This document shows, piece after piece, positions 1-6,579 of a DNA stretch of 8,043 nucleotides. The stretch's first letter is position 1, and the number at the start of each line of letters is the position of its first letter. The stretch lies in contig CATWBR010000203.1 of assembly GCA_958349075.1 (NCBI GenBank), positions 1 to 8,043 on the forward strand, read 5' to 3'. This DNA is from an uncultured Clostridium sp. GTDB taxonomy: Bacteria > Bacillota > Clostridia > Lachnospirales > Lachnospiraceae. Below the pieces are notes generated by a model. That model was not told the origin of the DNA, made no database searches, and saw only the letters and a list, made by a program, of their open reading frames with translations. The position numbers and the translations under genes were made by a program.

Positions 1-64
1 CGAGGATTTCTTCCCCTTTGTCAATTCTGGCTATGATTGTGTTCTGAAATCTGCGGTAGTCCAT
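1..64 (-). CDS. PPC/DUF296-type DNA-binding protein, N-terminal fragment (runs off the left edge)
   Basis: Only the first 21 codons of a leftward gene are present. They read MDYRRFQNTIIARIDKGEEI followed by L. This start resembles small bacterial proteins with a PPC (plants and prokaryotes conserved, DUF296) domain, which often open with a MEYRRF-like stretch and then a 'RIDKGEEI' strand and helix. These proteins are roughly 140 residues long and are thought to bind DNA; their targets are mostly unknown. The ATG at 64-62 is supported by a strong ribosome binding site on the minus strand (GGGAGG, complement of about 72-77) 7 bases upstream, and by a promoter candidate at 98-126. The gene is transcribed divergently from the TRAP operon. 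The family call rests on remembered family resemblance over 21 residues, so the reading frame is more certain than the product. Confidence 0.6.
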   Translation of the reverse strand, partial: MDYRRFQNTIIARIDKGEEIL

Positions 65-97
65 TTATCTTCCTCCCTTTCACCGTTATCTCATCTT

Positions 98-126
98 ATT
101 GTAGCAAATCGTTCCGACATGATCCA
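98..126 (-). promoter_or_regulatory. Promoter candidate for the leftward PPC-like gene
   Basis: On the minus strand there is a -10 hexamer TACAAT (complement of 98-103) preceded directly by TGC, which makes an extended -10 (TGN) element. Seventeen bases further upstream is a weak -35, TGGATC (complement of 121-126). Transcription would start near 91, about 27 bases before the ATG at 64. The extended -10 could make up for the poor -35. Seen in the sequence; function inferred. Confidence 0.45.
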
Positions 127-199
127 GCCCTGTTTTGCACATTGTCTGCACCGGATTTTACCATCCGTTCCGGCAGCGGCGAAAACGGCTTATTTTGTC

Positions 200-266
200 T
201 GCGTTTTATACATAGATTTCCACGTTTCATGCGCTATTTTGGGCAGTTTGTACAAGGTCCGTTGAC
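200..266 (+). promoter_or_regulatory. GTT-centred direct repeats, candidate LytTR regulator binding sites
   Basis: Four GTT-cored elements precede or overlap the -35 of the transport operon: TGCGTTTTA (200-208), CACGTTTCA (221-229), GCAGTTTGT (243-251) and TCCGTTGAC (258-266). The first three recur every 21 and 22 bases, two helical turns. LytTR regulators are known to bind imperfect direct repeats of about 9 bases with a GTT core, consensus [TA][AC][CA]GTTN[AG][TG], separated by 12-13 bases. The third and fourth elements match 8 of 9 positions; the first two match only about 6. A LytTR regulator is encoded in the same window at 5848-6567, so activation of this promoter by that protein is a reasonable inference. 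The elements are short and could be chance. Confidence 0.35.
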
Positions 267-290
267 GCTGATGTTAAGGAACTGTAAAAT
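262..290 (+). promoter_or_regulatory. Sigma-A-type promoter of the TAXI-TRAP operon
   Basis: TTGACG (262-267, 5 of 6 matches to consensus) and TAAAAT (285-290, 5 of 6) are separated by exactly 17 bases. Transcription should begin near 297 and give a leader of about 57 bases before the ATG at 354. This is the best promoter match in the intergenic region and the only strong one facing the operon. Its strength suggests that upstream GTT repeats, if used, tune it rather than being strictly required. Confidence 0.65.
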
Positions 291-296
291 TAGCTC

Positions 297-315
297 ATAA
301 TTATTAAATAATTAT
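297..315. promoter_or_regulatory. AT-only perfect palindrome at the expected transcription start
   Basis: ATAATTATT (297-305) and AATAATTAT (307-315) form a perfect 9-base inverted repeat around a single central A. It begins at about the predicted +1 of the operon promoter. This position suits a repressor operator or an easily melted initial transcribed region. An RNA hairpin made only of A-U pairs with almost no loop would be weak, so a DNA role seems likelier. In AT-rich intergenic DNA a palindrome like this could also arise by chance. Confidence 0.4.
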
Positions 316-353
316 AAAAAGTCGGTGAACATTTAAGAAAGAGGGTACGGGAT

Positions 354-1424
354 ATGAGAAAAAAAATGAAATCAGTTATTGCATGTATTACATGTCTGGC
401 AATGGCGGCATCACTTGCGGGATGCGGTGGCAGCACGGGGACATCCGATGCGGGAAGTTCCGCGGCGCCGGTACCGACAGTGGCTACGCAGGGAGCTGAA
501 GGGGAAAGCGGCCAGGCTTCTGCTGTAAACATTGACAGGGCGAAAGAATTTGTCACAATTGCAACCGGTCCTACCAGCGGTATTTACTATCCGATTGGAG
601 GAGCTTTTGCAACCGTTCTCGGCAATGCGGGATATAAAACATCGGCACAGGCAACGGGGGCTTCCGTTGAGAATATTAACCTGATTTCCGCCGGGGAGGC
701 CGAACTGGCCATTGCGATGCAGGATTCCGTCATGCAGGCTTATGAAGGTTTTGGGGCTTTTGACGCGCCAAATTCCGACCTCCGCGCAGTAATGCGCCTC
801 TGGCCGAACTATGTCCAGCTTGTTACAACGGCAGGCACGGGTATCAAGAGTGTGGAAGATTTGAAGGGCAAACGTGTCGGCGTGGGTGCGCCGAACTCCG
901 GTGTGGAACTGAACGCACGTATGATTTATGAGGCGTACGGAATGACCTATGAGGACAGCGATGTGGACTATTTATCATACGGCGAGGCCATTGACCAGAT
1001 GAAAAACGGCCAGTGTGACGCGGCATTCGTAACTTCGGGACTTCCAAACTCAACAGTCAGTGAGCTGGCCTTCAGCTACGACATGGTAATCGTGCCGATC
1101 GACGGGGCGGGAAGAGATCACTTGATTGAAAAATATCCGTTCTTTGCGGCAAGCATCATTCCGGCCGACACATATAACAATGAAGAGGATGTTGAGAGTG
1201 TATTTGTCTACAATATCATGATTGTCAACAAAGACCTTTCAGATGACATGGTATACGATATGATGGACTGCATTTTTAATGATATCGGAAGCATCAAAGC
1301 CTCCCACAACACGGCGGATAAGAACATTGACGTAAGCTTCGGCGTTGATGACGTCAAGATCCCACTCCACGACGGCGCAGCAAAATGGTGGCAGGATCAC
1401 GGATATGAGACGCCGCAGAACTAA
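354..1424 (+). CDS. TAXI family TRAP transporter solute-binding lipoprotein
   Basis: This 356-residue extracytoplasmic receptor should capture the substrate and deliver it to the fused permease at 1896-3995. It has a lipoprotein signal peptide: positive MRKKMK, a hydrophobic core to about residue 20, and the lipobox LAGC with Cys24 as the lipidation site. A Gly/Ser/Ala-rich linker (about 25-58) tethers it to the membrane. The mature domain shows TAXI-family hallmarks: ATGPTSGIYYPIGG (70-83), ATGASVENINL (100-110) followed by the GEAELAIAMQDS block (114-125), SVEDLKGKRVGVGAPNSGVE (166-185), NGQCDAAFVTSGLP (218-231) and a closing IPLHDGAAKWWQDHG (336-350), matching the usual 'PiHpGA' end. The start is supported by GAGGG at 341-345, 8 bases upstream. 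TAXI receptors with known ligands bind compounds such as glutamate or other carboxylates, but the ligand here cannot be read from the sequence. Its 3' end overlaps the next gene by 20 bases. Confidence 0.93.
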   Translation: MRKKMKSVIACITCLAMAASLAGCGGSTGTSDAGSSAAPVPTVATQGAEGESGQASAVNIDRAKEFVTIATGPTSGIYYPIGGAFATVLGNAGYKTSAQATGASVENINLISAGEAELAIAMQDSVMQAYEGFGAFDAPNSDLRAVMRLWPNYVQLVTTAGTGIKSVEDLKGKRVGVGAPNSGVELNARMIYEAYGMTYEDSDVDYLSYGEAIDQMKNGQCDAAFVTSGLPNSTVSELAFSYDMVIVPIDGAGRDHLIEKYPFFAASIIPADTYNNEEDVESVFVYNIMIVNKDLSDDMVYDMMDCIFNDIGSIKASHNTADKNIDVSFGVDDVKIPLHDGAAKWWQDHGYETPQN

Positions 1425-1878
1425 ACTCACCCTCCTGCTGATTGTATCGGCGCTAGTCATTTTCTCTGCCGCTGCTTCCGGGCTGCGGCAGAGGGAGTAT
1501 CTGGTCATAAGGAACCAGGAGACGGGAGAGACTTACGTGAGAGTGCCGGTGGAGACCGGGGATAAACTGAACTTCGGCTGGGAGCATTCTTTCGAGCATA
1601 TCCCATGGAACGAATATTACGAGGTAGAAAAAAACGGAAGTTTTCTGTTAAATACAATCTCGGTAGCGGGTTTTGGAGCCGGAATCCCGGCGGAAATGGA
1701 CTGCACCTACCGGTACGAAGACGGACTGATTTATATGGACGATATAGGGAGTGAATTTCCTCAGTTTAACTGGATTAATTCACAGACGGCATTAAAAGAG
1801 ATAGGCCTGAACGGCCGGCTTCTGATCAGGGGAGAGGATATGCCTCACCATGAGAAGATGGTGCTCTGTATCGAATAG
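1405..1878 (+). CDS. DUF1850 domain protein of the TAXI-TRAP operon
   Basis: This 157-residue protein lies between receptor and permease, an arrangement known for TAXI-TRAP operons, where DUF1850 proteins are recurrent partners of unknown function. It opens with MRRRRTK and a hydrophobic segment (about 8-25), either a membrane anchor or a signal peptide, so the rest probably faces outside. The DUF1850-like core is visible as WEHSFEHIPWNEYYEV (59-74), like the family's HS...P..E.Y motif, and GFGAGIPAEMD (89-99). An accessory role in receptor-permease coupling or assembly is only inference. I chose ATG 1405 because AGGA at 1393-1396 lies 8 bases upstream and the hydrophobic segment then sits at the N terminus. 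An in-frame ATG at 1345 would add 20 polar residues in front of the signal and lie deep inside the receptor gene. The 20-base overlap with the receptor gene suggests translational coupling. Confidence 0.85.
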   Translation: MRRRRTKLTLLLIVSALVIFSAAASGLRQREYLVIRNQETGETYVRVPVETGDKLNFGWEHSFEHIPWNEYYEVEKNGSFLLNTISVAGFGAGIPAEMDCTYRYEDGLIYMDDIGSEFPQFNWINSQTALKEIGLNGRLLIRGEDMPHHEKMVLCIE

Positions 1879-1895
1879 GGAAAGGAGGATATGAA

Positions 1896-3995
1896 ATGAG
1901 CGGTAAAGAGAAGAGGCGGGATCCTGTTTCTGAGACAAATTCAGGAGCGCCCGGGGATACGGCCCCGGATATCACAAGTCCGGAAACGACGGCTTTGGAA
2001 AGAACGGAACAGGCAAAGGCCGATGAGAAACCGGAAGCTGAAATGACGGATGCAGAAAAGCGGGAACTCCTCGAAAAGTTTGATAAAGAGAGCAAGACGC
2101 GTACATTTGTATCACCTATGGTTGCGAGGGTATATAAGATTTTTGCGATTGCGGTGACACTGTACCACCTCGTATTTGCATCCGGTTTTTGGATGCCTGA
2201 AACGCTGAAACACCGGTCTCTCCATGTATCAATGATTCTGATACTTGCATTTGCCATGTATCCGGCAACGAAAAAGGCCAGCCGCAAGGTGATTGCATGG
2301 TATGACTATATTCTGATGGCGCTCTCGGCAGCGGTGCCTCTTTATATGTGGCTTGATTACTTCAATATTATCAACCGGGCGGGCAAGCCGAATTCCATGG
2401 ACGTTATAATAGGAACCCTGCTTACACTGCTGGTGCTGGAGGCCACAAGACGTGTATGCGGCATGGCGCTTCCGATTCTTGGTATTATCTTTATTGCATA
2501 CAGCCTGATGGGCACAAAACAGGGGCTGATTCCAATCGATATTCCGGGAATCTTCCTTCACAGAGGATACACGTGGCAGAAGCTGATGAGCCATTTCTTC
2601 GCCAACACGGAGGGTATCTACGGTTCCTCGGTTAACGTGGCCTCGACCTACATATTCCTGTTTATTGCATTTGGCGAGATTATGAATAAATGCGGCATGG
2701 GCAAATTCTTCAATGATATTGCAAATGCTCTCGCCGGCGGGAGTAAAGGCGGTCCTGCCAAAGTGGCGGTTGTGGCATCCGGTCTTCTGGGCATGATCAA
2801 CGGCGCCGCGGTGGCCGTAGTTGTGACAACCGGTTCCTTTACCATCCCGCTTATGAAAAAAACGGGATATGACAACGAGTTCTCGGGCGCCATCGTTGCG
2901 ACCGGTTCCGTAGGCGGCCAGTTGATGCCTCCTGTTATGGGGGCGGCGGCATTCATCATGGCGGAGACGCTGGGAATTAAATACAGCACTCTGCTTGTGT
3001 CCGCGATTATTCCGGCCGTTATATACTACATTGGCATCCTGCTCCAGATTCAGATGCGTGCCGAAAAAATGGGAATGCAGGGGACACCGAAGGATCAGCT
3101 TCCCAAGATTAGGGAGGTCATGAAAGAATACGGCCATCTGGCGATCCCGTTGGTTTTCCTGGTTTATATGCTGTTCTTCAGCGGTAAGACGGTAATTATG
3201 GCGGCATTCTATACCATTATATTTACAATTGTTGTCGCAGAACTGCGTCCGAATACAAGGATGAGCCTGGATGATATTATCGACGCCATGGTAGCCAGCG
3301 CCAAGTCGACCGTATCGGTTGCCATCGCCTGTGCCTGCGTCGGCATTATTGTAGGCGTGAGCAGCATCACCGGTTTCGCCCTCAACATGGCGAGCACCAT
3401 CATCCAGATTGGCGGCCAGAACCTGATGTTTACCCTGATGTTTACGATGGTAACGTGTATGATCCTCGGTATGGGGCTTCCGAGCATTCCTTCCTACATC
3501 ATTACATCCACGATTGCGGCTCCGGCCCTCGTGACACTGGGAATTCCGCCTATCGCGGCCCATATGTTCTGTTTCTATTTTGCAATGTTTGCAAACCTGA
3601 CACCACCGGTTGCCCTGGCTGCGTTTGCTGCGGCAGGCATAGCGGGGGGAAGCCCGATGAAGACGGGATGGGCGTCGGTGAAGCTGGCCCTGGCCGGATT
3701 TATCCTGCCTTATATGTTTGTGTATAATACGGAACTTCTGCTCCTCGACACACCGATAGCCAGAGGAATCCAGGTAGCCATCACGGCGGCCATAGGCGTC
3801 TTCCTGATCAGTGTTGCGGTGGAAGGTTTCCTGTTCCAGAAGGTAAATGCCGCACTGCGGATCCTCTGTTTTGTAGGTGCATATCTCCTGATCGACAGCG
3901 GGCTGCTCACCGATATTATCGGTATTGCCATCTGCGCGGCTATCGTCATTTTACAGAAGACATTGGCGAAAAAAAATGTTACAATGGTGACGTAG
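1896..3995 (+). CDS. TRAP transporter permease, fused small and large membrane subunits (TAXI type)
   Basis: This 699-residue integral membrane protein combines the 4-helix DctQ-like subunit with the 12-helix DctM-like subunit, as is usual for TAXI systems. It is a secondary transporter driven by an ion gradient rather than ATP. A charged, hydrophilic N-terminal region (about 1-70) precedes the first membrane segment near 76-98. The DctQ-like part spans about 76-205 and the DctM-like part about 245-610. The latter carries the repeated family signatures GLLGMINGAAVAVVVTTGSF (297-316), GSVGGQLMPPVMGAAAF (337-353), MGLPSIPSYI (526-535) and ANLTPPVALAAFAAAGIAG (566-584). Two more hydrophobic segments follow (about 624-642 and 653-687). 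The start at 1896 is set by AGGAGG (1883-1888), 7 bases upstream; the ATG at 1891 is too close and stops after two codons. It is the third gene of the operon, 17 bases after DUF1850. The substrate is not determined. Confidence 0.94.
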   Translation: MSGKEKRRDPVSETNSGAPGDTAPDITSPETTALERTEQAKADEKPEAEMTDAEKRELLEKFDKESKTRTFVSPMVARVYKIFAIAVTLYHLVFASGFWMPETLKHRSLHVSMILILAFAMYPATKKASRKVIAWYDYILMALSAAVPLYMWLDYFNIINRAGKPNSMDVIIGTLLTLLVLEATRRVCGMALPILGIIFIAYSLMGTKQGLIPIDIPGIFLHRGYTWQKLMSHFFANTEGIYGSSVNVASTYIFLFIAFGEIMNKCGMGKFFNDIANALAGGSKGGPAKVAVVASGLLGMINGAAVAVVVTTGSFTIPLMKKTGYDNEFSGAIVATGSVGGQLMPPVMGAAAFIMAETLGIKYSTLLVSAIIPAVIYYIGILLQIQMRAEKMGMQGTPKDQLPKIREVMKEYGHLAIPLVFLVYMLFFSGKTVIMAAFYTIIFTIVVAELRPNTRMSLDDIIDAMVASAKSTVSVAIACACVGIIVGVSSITGFALNMASTIIQIGGQNLMFTLMFTMVTCMILGMGLPSIPSYIITSTIAAPALVTLGIPPIAAHMFCFYFAMFANLTPPVALAAFAAAGIAGGSPMKTGWASVKLALAGFILPYMFVYNTELLLLDTPIARGIQVAITAAIGVFLISVAVEGFLFQKVNAALRILCFVGAYLLIDSGLLTDIIGIAICAAIVILQKTLAKKNVTMVT
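3957..3985 (+). promoter_or_regulatory. Weak promoter candidate for the kinase-regulator pair, inside the permease 3' end
   Basis: AAGACA (3957-3962, 4 of 6) and TACAAT (3980-3985, 5 of 6) are 17 bases apart, and TGT precedes the -10, giving an extended -10 element. Transcription would start near 3992, before the terminator hairpin at 4027-4068, so the kinase message would have to read through that hairpin. It lies inside coding sequence and may be fortuitous. No better promoter is visible between 3996 and 4097. Confidence 0.25.
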
Positions 3996-4026
3996 CTTTT
4001 CTAAGAGTGGCTAAAACCGGCATGAT

Positions 4027-4068
4027 GGGGTGCTGCGGGACTGCACAGGATTCCGCAGCGCCCCTTTT
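4027..4068 (+). terminator. Hairpin terminator between the transport operon and the sensor kinase
   Basis: GGGGTGCTGCGGGA (4027-4040) pairs with TTCCGCAGCGCCCC (4051-4064) in a 14-pair stem with two G-T wobbles and a 10-base loop. Only four T follow (4065-4068), then a mixed AT-rich stretch. The stem is strong but the T tract is short, so termination may be partial. That would let some transcription continue into the kinase gene 30 bases downstream and give it lower expression than the transporter. Confidence 0.75.
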
Positions 4069-4097
4069 CGATTATTCTAAGAAGCCGGAATTGGGGG

Positions 4098-5870
4098 ATG
4101 ACGATGGTATATGATGTTATTATGAGTGTCTGTATGAATATCTCTTTGCTGATTGTTTTGGCGCTGATGCTGACCAAGATCCAGTTTGTCCAGGAGATTC
4201 TGCTCAATGAGGGTAATGAGAAGGAAAACGGAGGCCGGAACGTCGGGAGAAAAGTCAGGAACCAGCTTGTTCTGGGCGGGATTTTCGGTGTGTTCTGCAT
4301 TATTTCCGACTATATCGGGATACAGGTGGAGGGAGCCCTTCCCAATGCCCGTGTCATAGGCGTGCTTTCTGCCGGGTTTCTGGGAGGTCCCGTTTCTGGA
4401 ATGACCACGGCCGTCATTGCCTCGATCCACCGGTATCTGATTTTTCCGGAGCGTATCAGTACCCTGGCATGTGTACTGGCGGCCATGCTGCATGGGATGA
4501 TCGGTTCCTGGATTGGATATGCCAGGAGGGAAAACAGGCAGTATTCCAACTGGTTTCTTTTAATGAGCACATTTGTCGCGGAAGCAATCCATATGATTCT
4601 TATACTCATACTGACAAGGCCGTTTATTGAGGCGCTGGAGATTGTAAAAATTGTCCTGGTGCCCATGGTAATCATAAATTCTTTCGGTATGGTTATCTTT
4701 TTCAGTATTTTTAAGACGATTTTTAACAATGAAGATCTGAAGGTGGCGGTCAACGTGGCGCTGGCCCTTAGAACGGCCGAACGGTGTGCCCCTTACCTGG
4801 CCGACGCGGAGACAAACCGCAGCAGTATGCAGAAAATTATTGAAATCGTTATGTCCGAATATAAATGTGTCGGAGTGGCGGTGGTAAAAGGATATGAATT
4901 TCTGGGCAGAAGCAGTGCATTTGATGATATCGAGCTTAACAAGACTTCTTATCCCAGGCTTTTGACGGCCACCACAACTTACAGGACGACCAGGAGCAGC
5001 AAAGTGCCTCTGCCCGAGGATGCATTTTATCCGCTGTATGAAAAAAATATGATCCTTTCGGCGCCGATCGTCCGAGGGGAGGATGATGTGCTCTCTTTTG
5101 TTATGATGGTCAGAAAGAATGCCTATTCTTACAGGGCAGATATCGAATTTGTAACAGGTATCGCGAATTATTTTGCAACCCAGTTTAAACTGGTAGATAT
5201 GGAGAAACAGAAGGAACATCTGAGGAAGGCGGAGATCAAGGCGCTCCAATCCCAGATTAACCCTCATTTTCTCTTTAATGCTTTAAATACAATCTCATGC
5301 TTTTGCCGGGAAAAGCCGGAGAAGGCCAGGGAACTTCTGATGGCCTTAAGCTCCTATTTCCGCAATATGCTGGAGGATATCGACAGCAGGGTGACACTGG
5401 AGACGGAGCTTGAGCATGTAAAAGCCTATCTGATGCTGGAGGAGGCCAGGTTCGAGGAACACCTGAAGATAAAAATCGAAGCTGAGCCGAAAGACTGCAC
5501 CTGCCGCGTGCCGAACCTGATACTGCAGCCTATCGTGGAAAATGCAGTGCGCCACGGCGCGATGAAAAGGGATAAGGGACAGGTGACAATCCGCATCCGG
5601 AAGGAAGATAAGTCAACGATGATCGATGTGATAGATAATGGCCCCGGAATGGACAAAAAAGTTGTAGATCGGCTTTATGAGAGCAGCACGGAGCTGCCGC
5701 ATCAGAATGAGAGCCATGGGATCGGAATGCTGAATGTCCAGAGGAGGCTGACAGGGATTTATGGAAAAAGCGCCGGACTACAGATTATTTCCGGCGGTTC
5801 GGGGACCATTGTGCGCATGATCATTCCAAACCAGAAGGAGAAGACGGATGAGGATAGCGGTAGTAGATGA
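4098..5870 (+). CDS. LytS-like sensor histidine kinase (5TMR-LYT, GAF-like, His_kinase, HATPase)
   Basis: This 590-residue membrane kinase should phosphorylate the LytTR regulator encoded next to it. The N-terminal part (about 5-210) has several hydrophobic helices and the 5TMR-LYT signature: N83-A-R85, GGP at 96-98 and H111-R112. A GAF-like region spans about 225-365, followed by a short coiled linker. The kinase core has the LytS-type H box QSQINPHFLFNALNTI (384-399) with phospho-acceptor His390, the N box LQPIVENAVRHG (476-487), DNGPGM (513-518) and the glycine box GIGMLNVQRRL (541-551), so all catalytic motifs look intact. Relatives such as BtsS, YpdA and Bacillus LytS respond to pyruvate or related metabolites, which makes a carboxylate signal plausible here but unproven. 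ATG 4098 directly follows GGGGG; ATG 4104 has that run at a better distance (6 bases) and may be the true start, two codons shorter. The 3' end overlaps the regulator by 23 bases. Confidence 0.93.
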   Translation: MTMVYDVIMSVCMNISLLIVLALMLTKIQFVQEILLNEGNEKENGGRNVGRKVRNQLVLGGIFGVFCIISDYIGIQVEGALPNARVIGVLSAGFLGGPVSGMTTAVIASIHRYLIFPERISTLACVLAAMLHGMIGSWIGYARRENRQYSNWFLLMSTFVAEAIHMILILILTRPFIEALEIVKIVLVPMVIINSFGMVIFFSIFKTIFNNEDLKVAVNVALALRTAERCAPYLADAETNRSSMQKIIEIVMSEYKCVGVAVVKGYEFLGRSSAFDDIELNKTSYPRLLTATTTYRTTRSSKVPLPEDAFYPLYEKNMILSAPIVRGEDDVLSFVMMVRKNAYSYRADIEFVTGIANYFATQFKLVDMEKQKEHLRKAEIKALQSQINPHFLFNALNTISCFCREKPEKARELLMALSSYFRNMLEDIDSRVTLETELEHVKAYLMLEEARFEEHLKIKIEAEPKDCTCRVPNLILQPIVENAVRHGAMKRDKGQVTIRIRKEDKSTMIDVIDNGPGMDKKVVDRLYESSTELPHQNESHGIGMLNVQRRLTGIYGKSAGLQIISGGSGTIVRMIIPNQKEKTDEDSGSR

Positions 5871-6567
5871 TGAACGTCCTGCAAGAAGCGAGCTGGTATA
5901 TCTGATCAGACAGTGCAGCCCCGAGGCGGAAATCACAGAGGCCGAGAGCAGTGACAGGCTGATGCAGCTTCTTGATACGGAGGAATTTGACGTCTGCTTT
6001 GTGGATATTGATCTGGGAGGGGCCAATGGAACGACGCTGGCGTCTATGATAAAAAGCAGGCTGCCGGAGGCTCAGATTATATTTGCCACGGCATACAGGG
6101 AATATGCGGTAAAGGCATTCGAGCTGGGAGCCACGGATTACCTTCTGAAACCCTTTGATCTCGATCGGGTGAGGAAGACGATGGGAAGGCTGGAGGAAAG
6201 CAGAGTCGAGGCGGCAGGGGCAAGGGAGATGGGCATCAACAAGATCATGGTGAATGCCGGAGCCAGCTTCCAGGTGCTGGATGTGGCAGATATCGTTTTT
6301 ATTGAGACGGAGAAGCGCTCCTGTAAGATTCACACGGCAAAAAAAGCATATCTCCAGAATGAATCGATGAATTATTATGAAACCAGGCTGAAAAACTGCC
6401 GGTTTTTCAGAATACATAAAAGTTATCTGGTGAATCTCGACTATGTGCTTGAGATGATTCCCACTTATAACAGCGGGTACAGCCTTAAGATGAGATATTA
6501 TGAGAAGGATTTGCTGCCGATTGGGAGAACGCAGGTGAAGGAGTTCAGGAGGCTGTTTTCAAGATGA
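5848..6567 (+). CDS. LytTR family response regulator
   Basis: This 239-residue cytoplasmic transcription factor pairs with the overlapping kinase. The receiver domain (1-118) has the acidic pair Asp7-Asp8, phospho-acceptor Asp53 in FVDIDLGG, Thr81 in the FATAYREYAVKAFE stretch and Lys101-Pro102 in DYLLKPF, so it looks fully functional. The LytTR DNA-binding domain (about 133-237) shows IVFIETEKRSCKIHT (149-163), the diagnostic FFRIHKSYLVNLDYV (186-200) and the ending LPIGRTQVKEFRRLF (223-237). LytTR proteins bind direct repeats spaced about two helical turns apart; matching elements occur upstream of the TRAP operon at 200-266. The start has AAGGAG (5835-5840) 7 bases upstream, inside the kinase gene, and the 23-base overlap implies coupled translation. 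No terminator directly follows; the transcript probably runs to the hairpin at 6684-6720. Confidence 0.94.
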   Translation: MRIAVVDDERPARSELVYLIRQCSPEAEITEAESSDRLMQLLDTEEFDVCFVDIDLGGANGTTLASMIKSRLPEAQIIFATAYREYAVKAFELGATDYLLKPFDLDRVRKTMGRLEESRVEAAGAREMGINKIMVNAGASFQVLDVADIVFIETEKRSCKIHTAKKAYLQNESMNYYETRLKNCRFFRIHKSYLVNLDYVLEMIPTYNSGYSLKMRYYEKDLLPIGRTQVKEFRRLFSR

Positions 6568-6579
6568 AAAATTGAGTAA

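Noticed and set aside
182..207. AAAACG...CGTTTT inverted repeat in the divergent region
   Set aside because: The arms are six bases with a 14-base spacer. One arm overlaps a GTT element, and nothing else marks it as an operator or terminator.
37..300. Plus-strand open frame of 87 codons in the left intergenic region
   Set aside because: It overlaps the start of the leftward gene and the operon promoter, has no ribosome binding site, and its composition is not protein-like.
1891..1899. Two-codon ATG AAA TGA frame overlapping the permease start
   Set aside because: The ATG is only two bases from AGGAGG, too close for efficient initiation, while the permease ATG at 1896 has ideal spacing.
2229..3563. 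Open frame of 444 codons on the minus strand opposite the permease gene
   Set aside because: Its translation is rich in His, Asn, Arg and Gln with no domain pattern, no ribosome binding site and no hydrophobic core. It is the antisense image of a strongly supported membrane protein gene.
6552..6570. TTTTCA/TGAAAA inverted repeat at the end of the response regulator gene
   Set aside because: A six-pair AU-rich hairpin with a 3-base loop and no following T tract is too weak to be a terminator; the strong hairpin at 6684-6720 is the better candidate.
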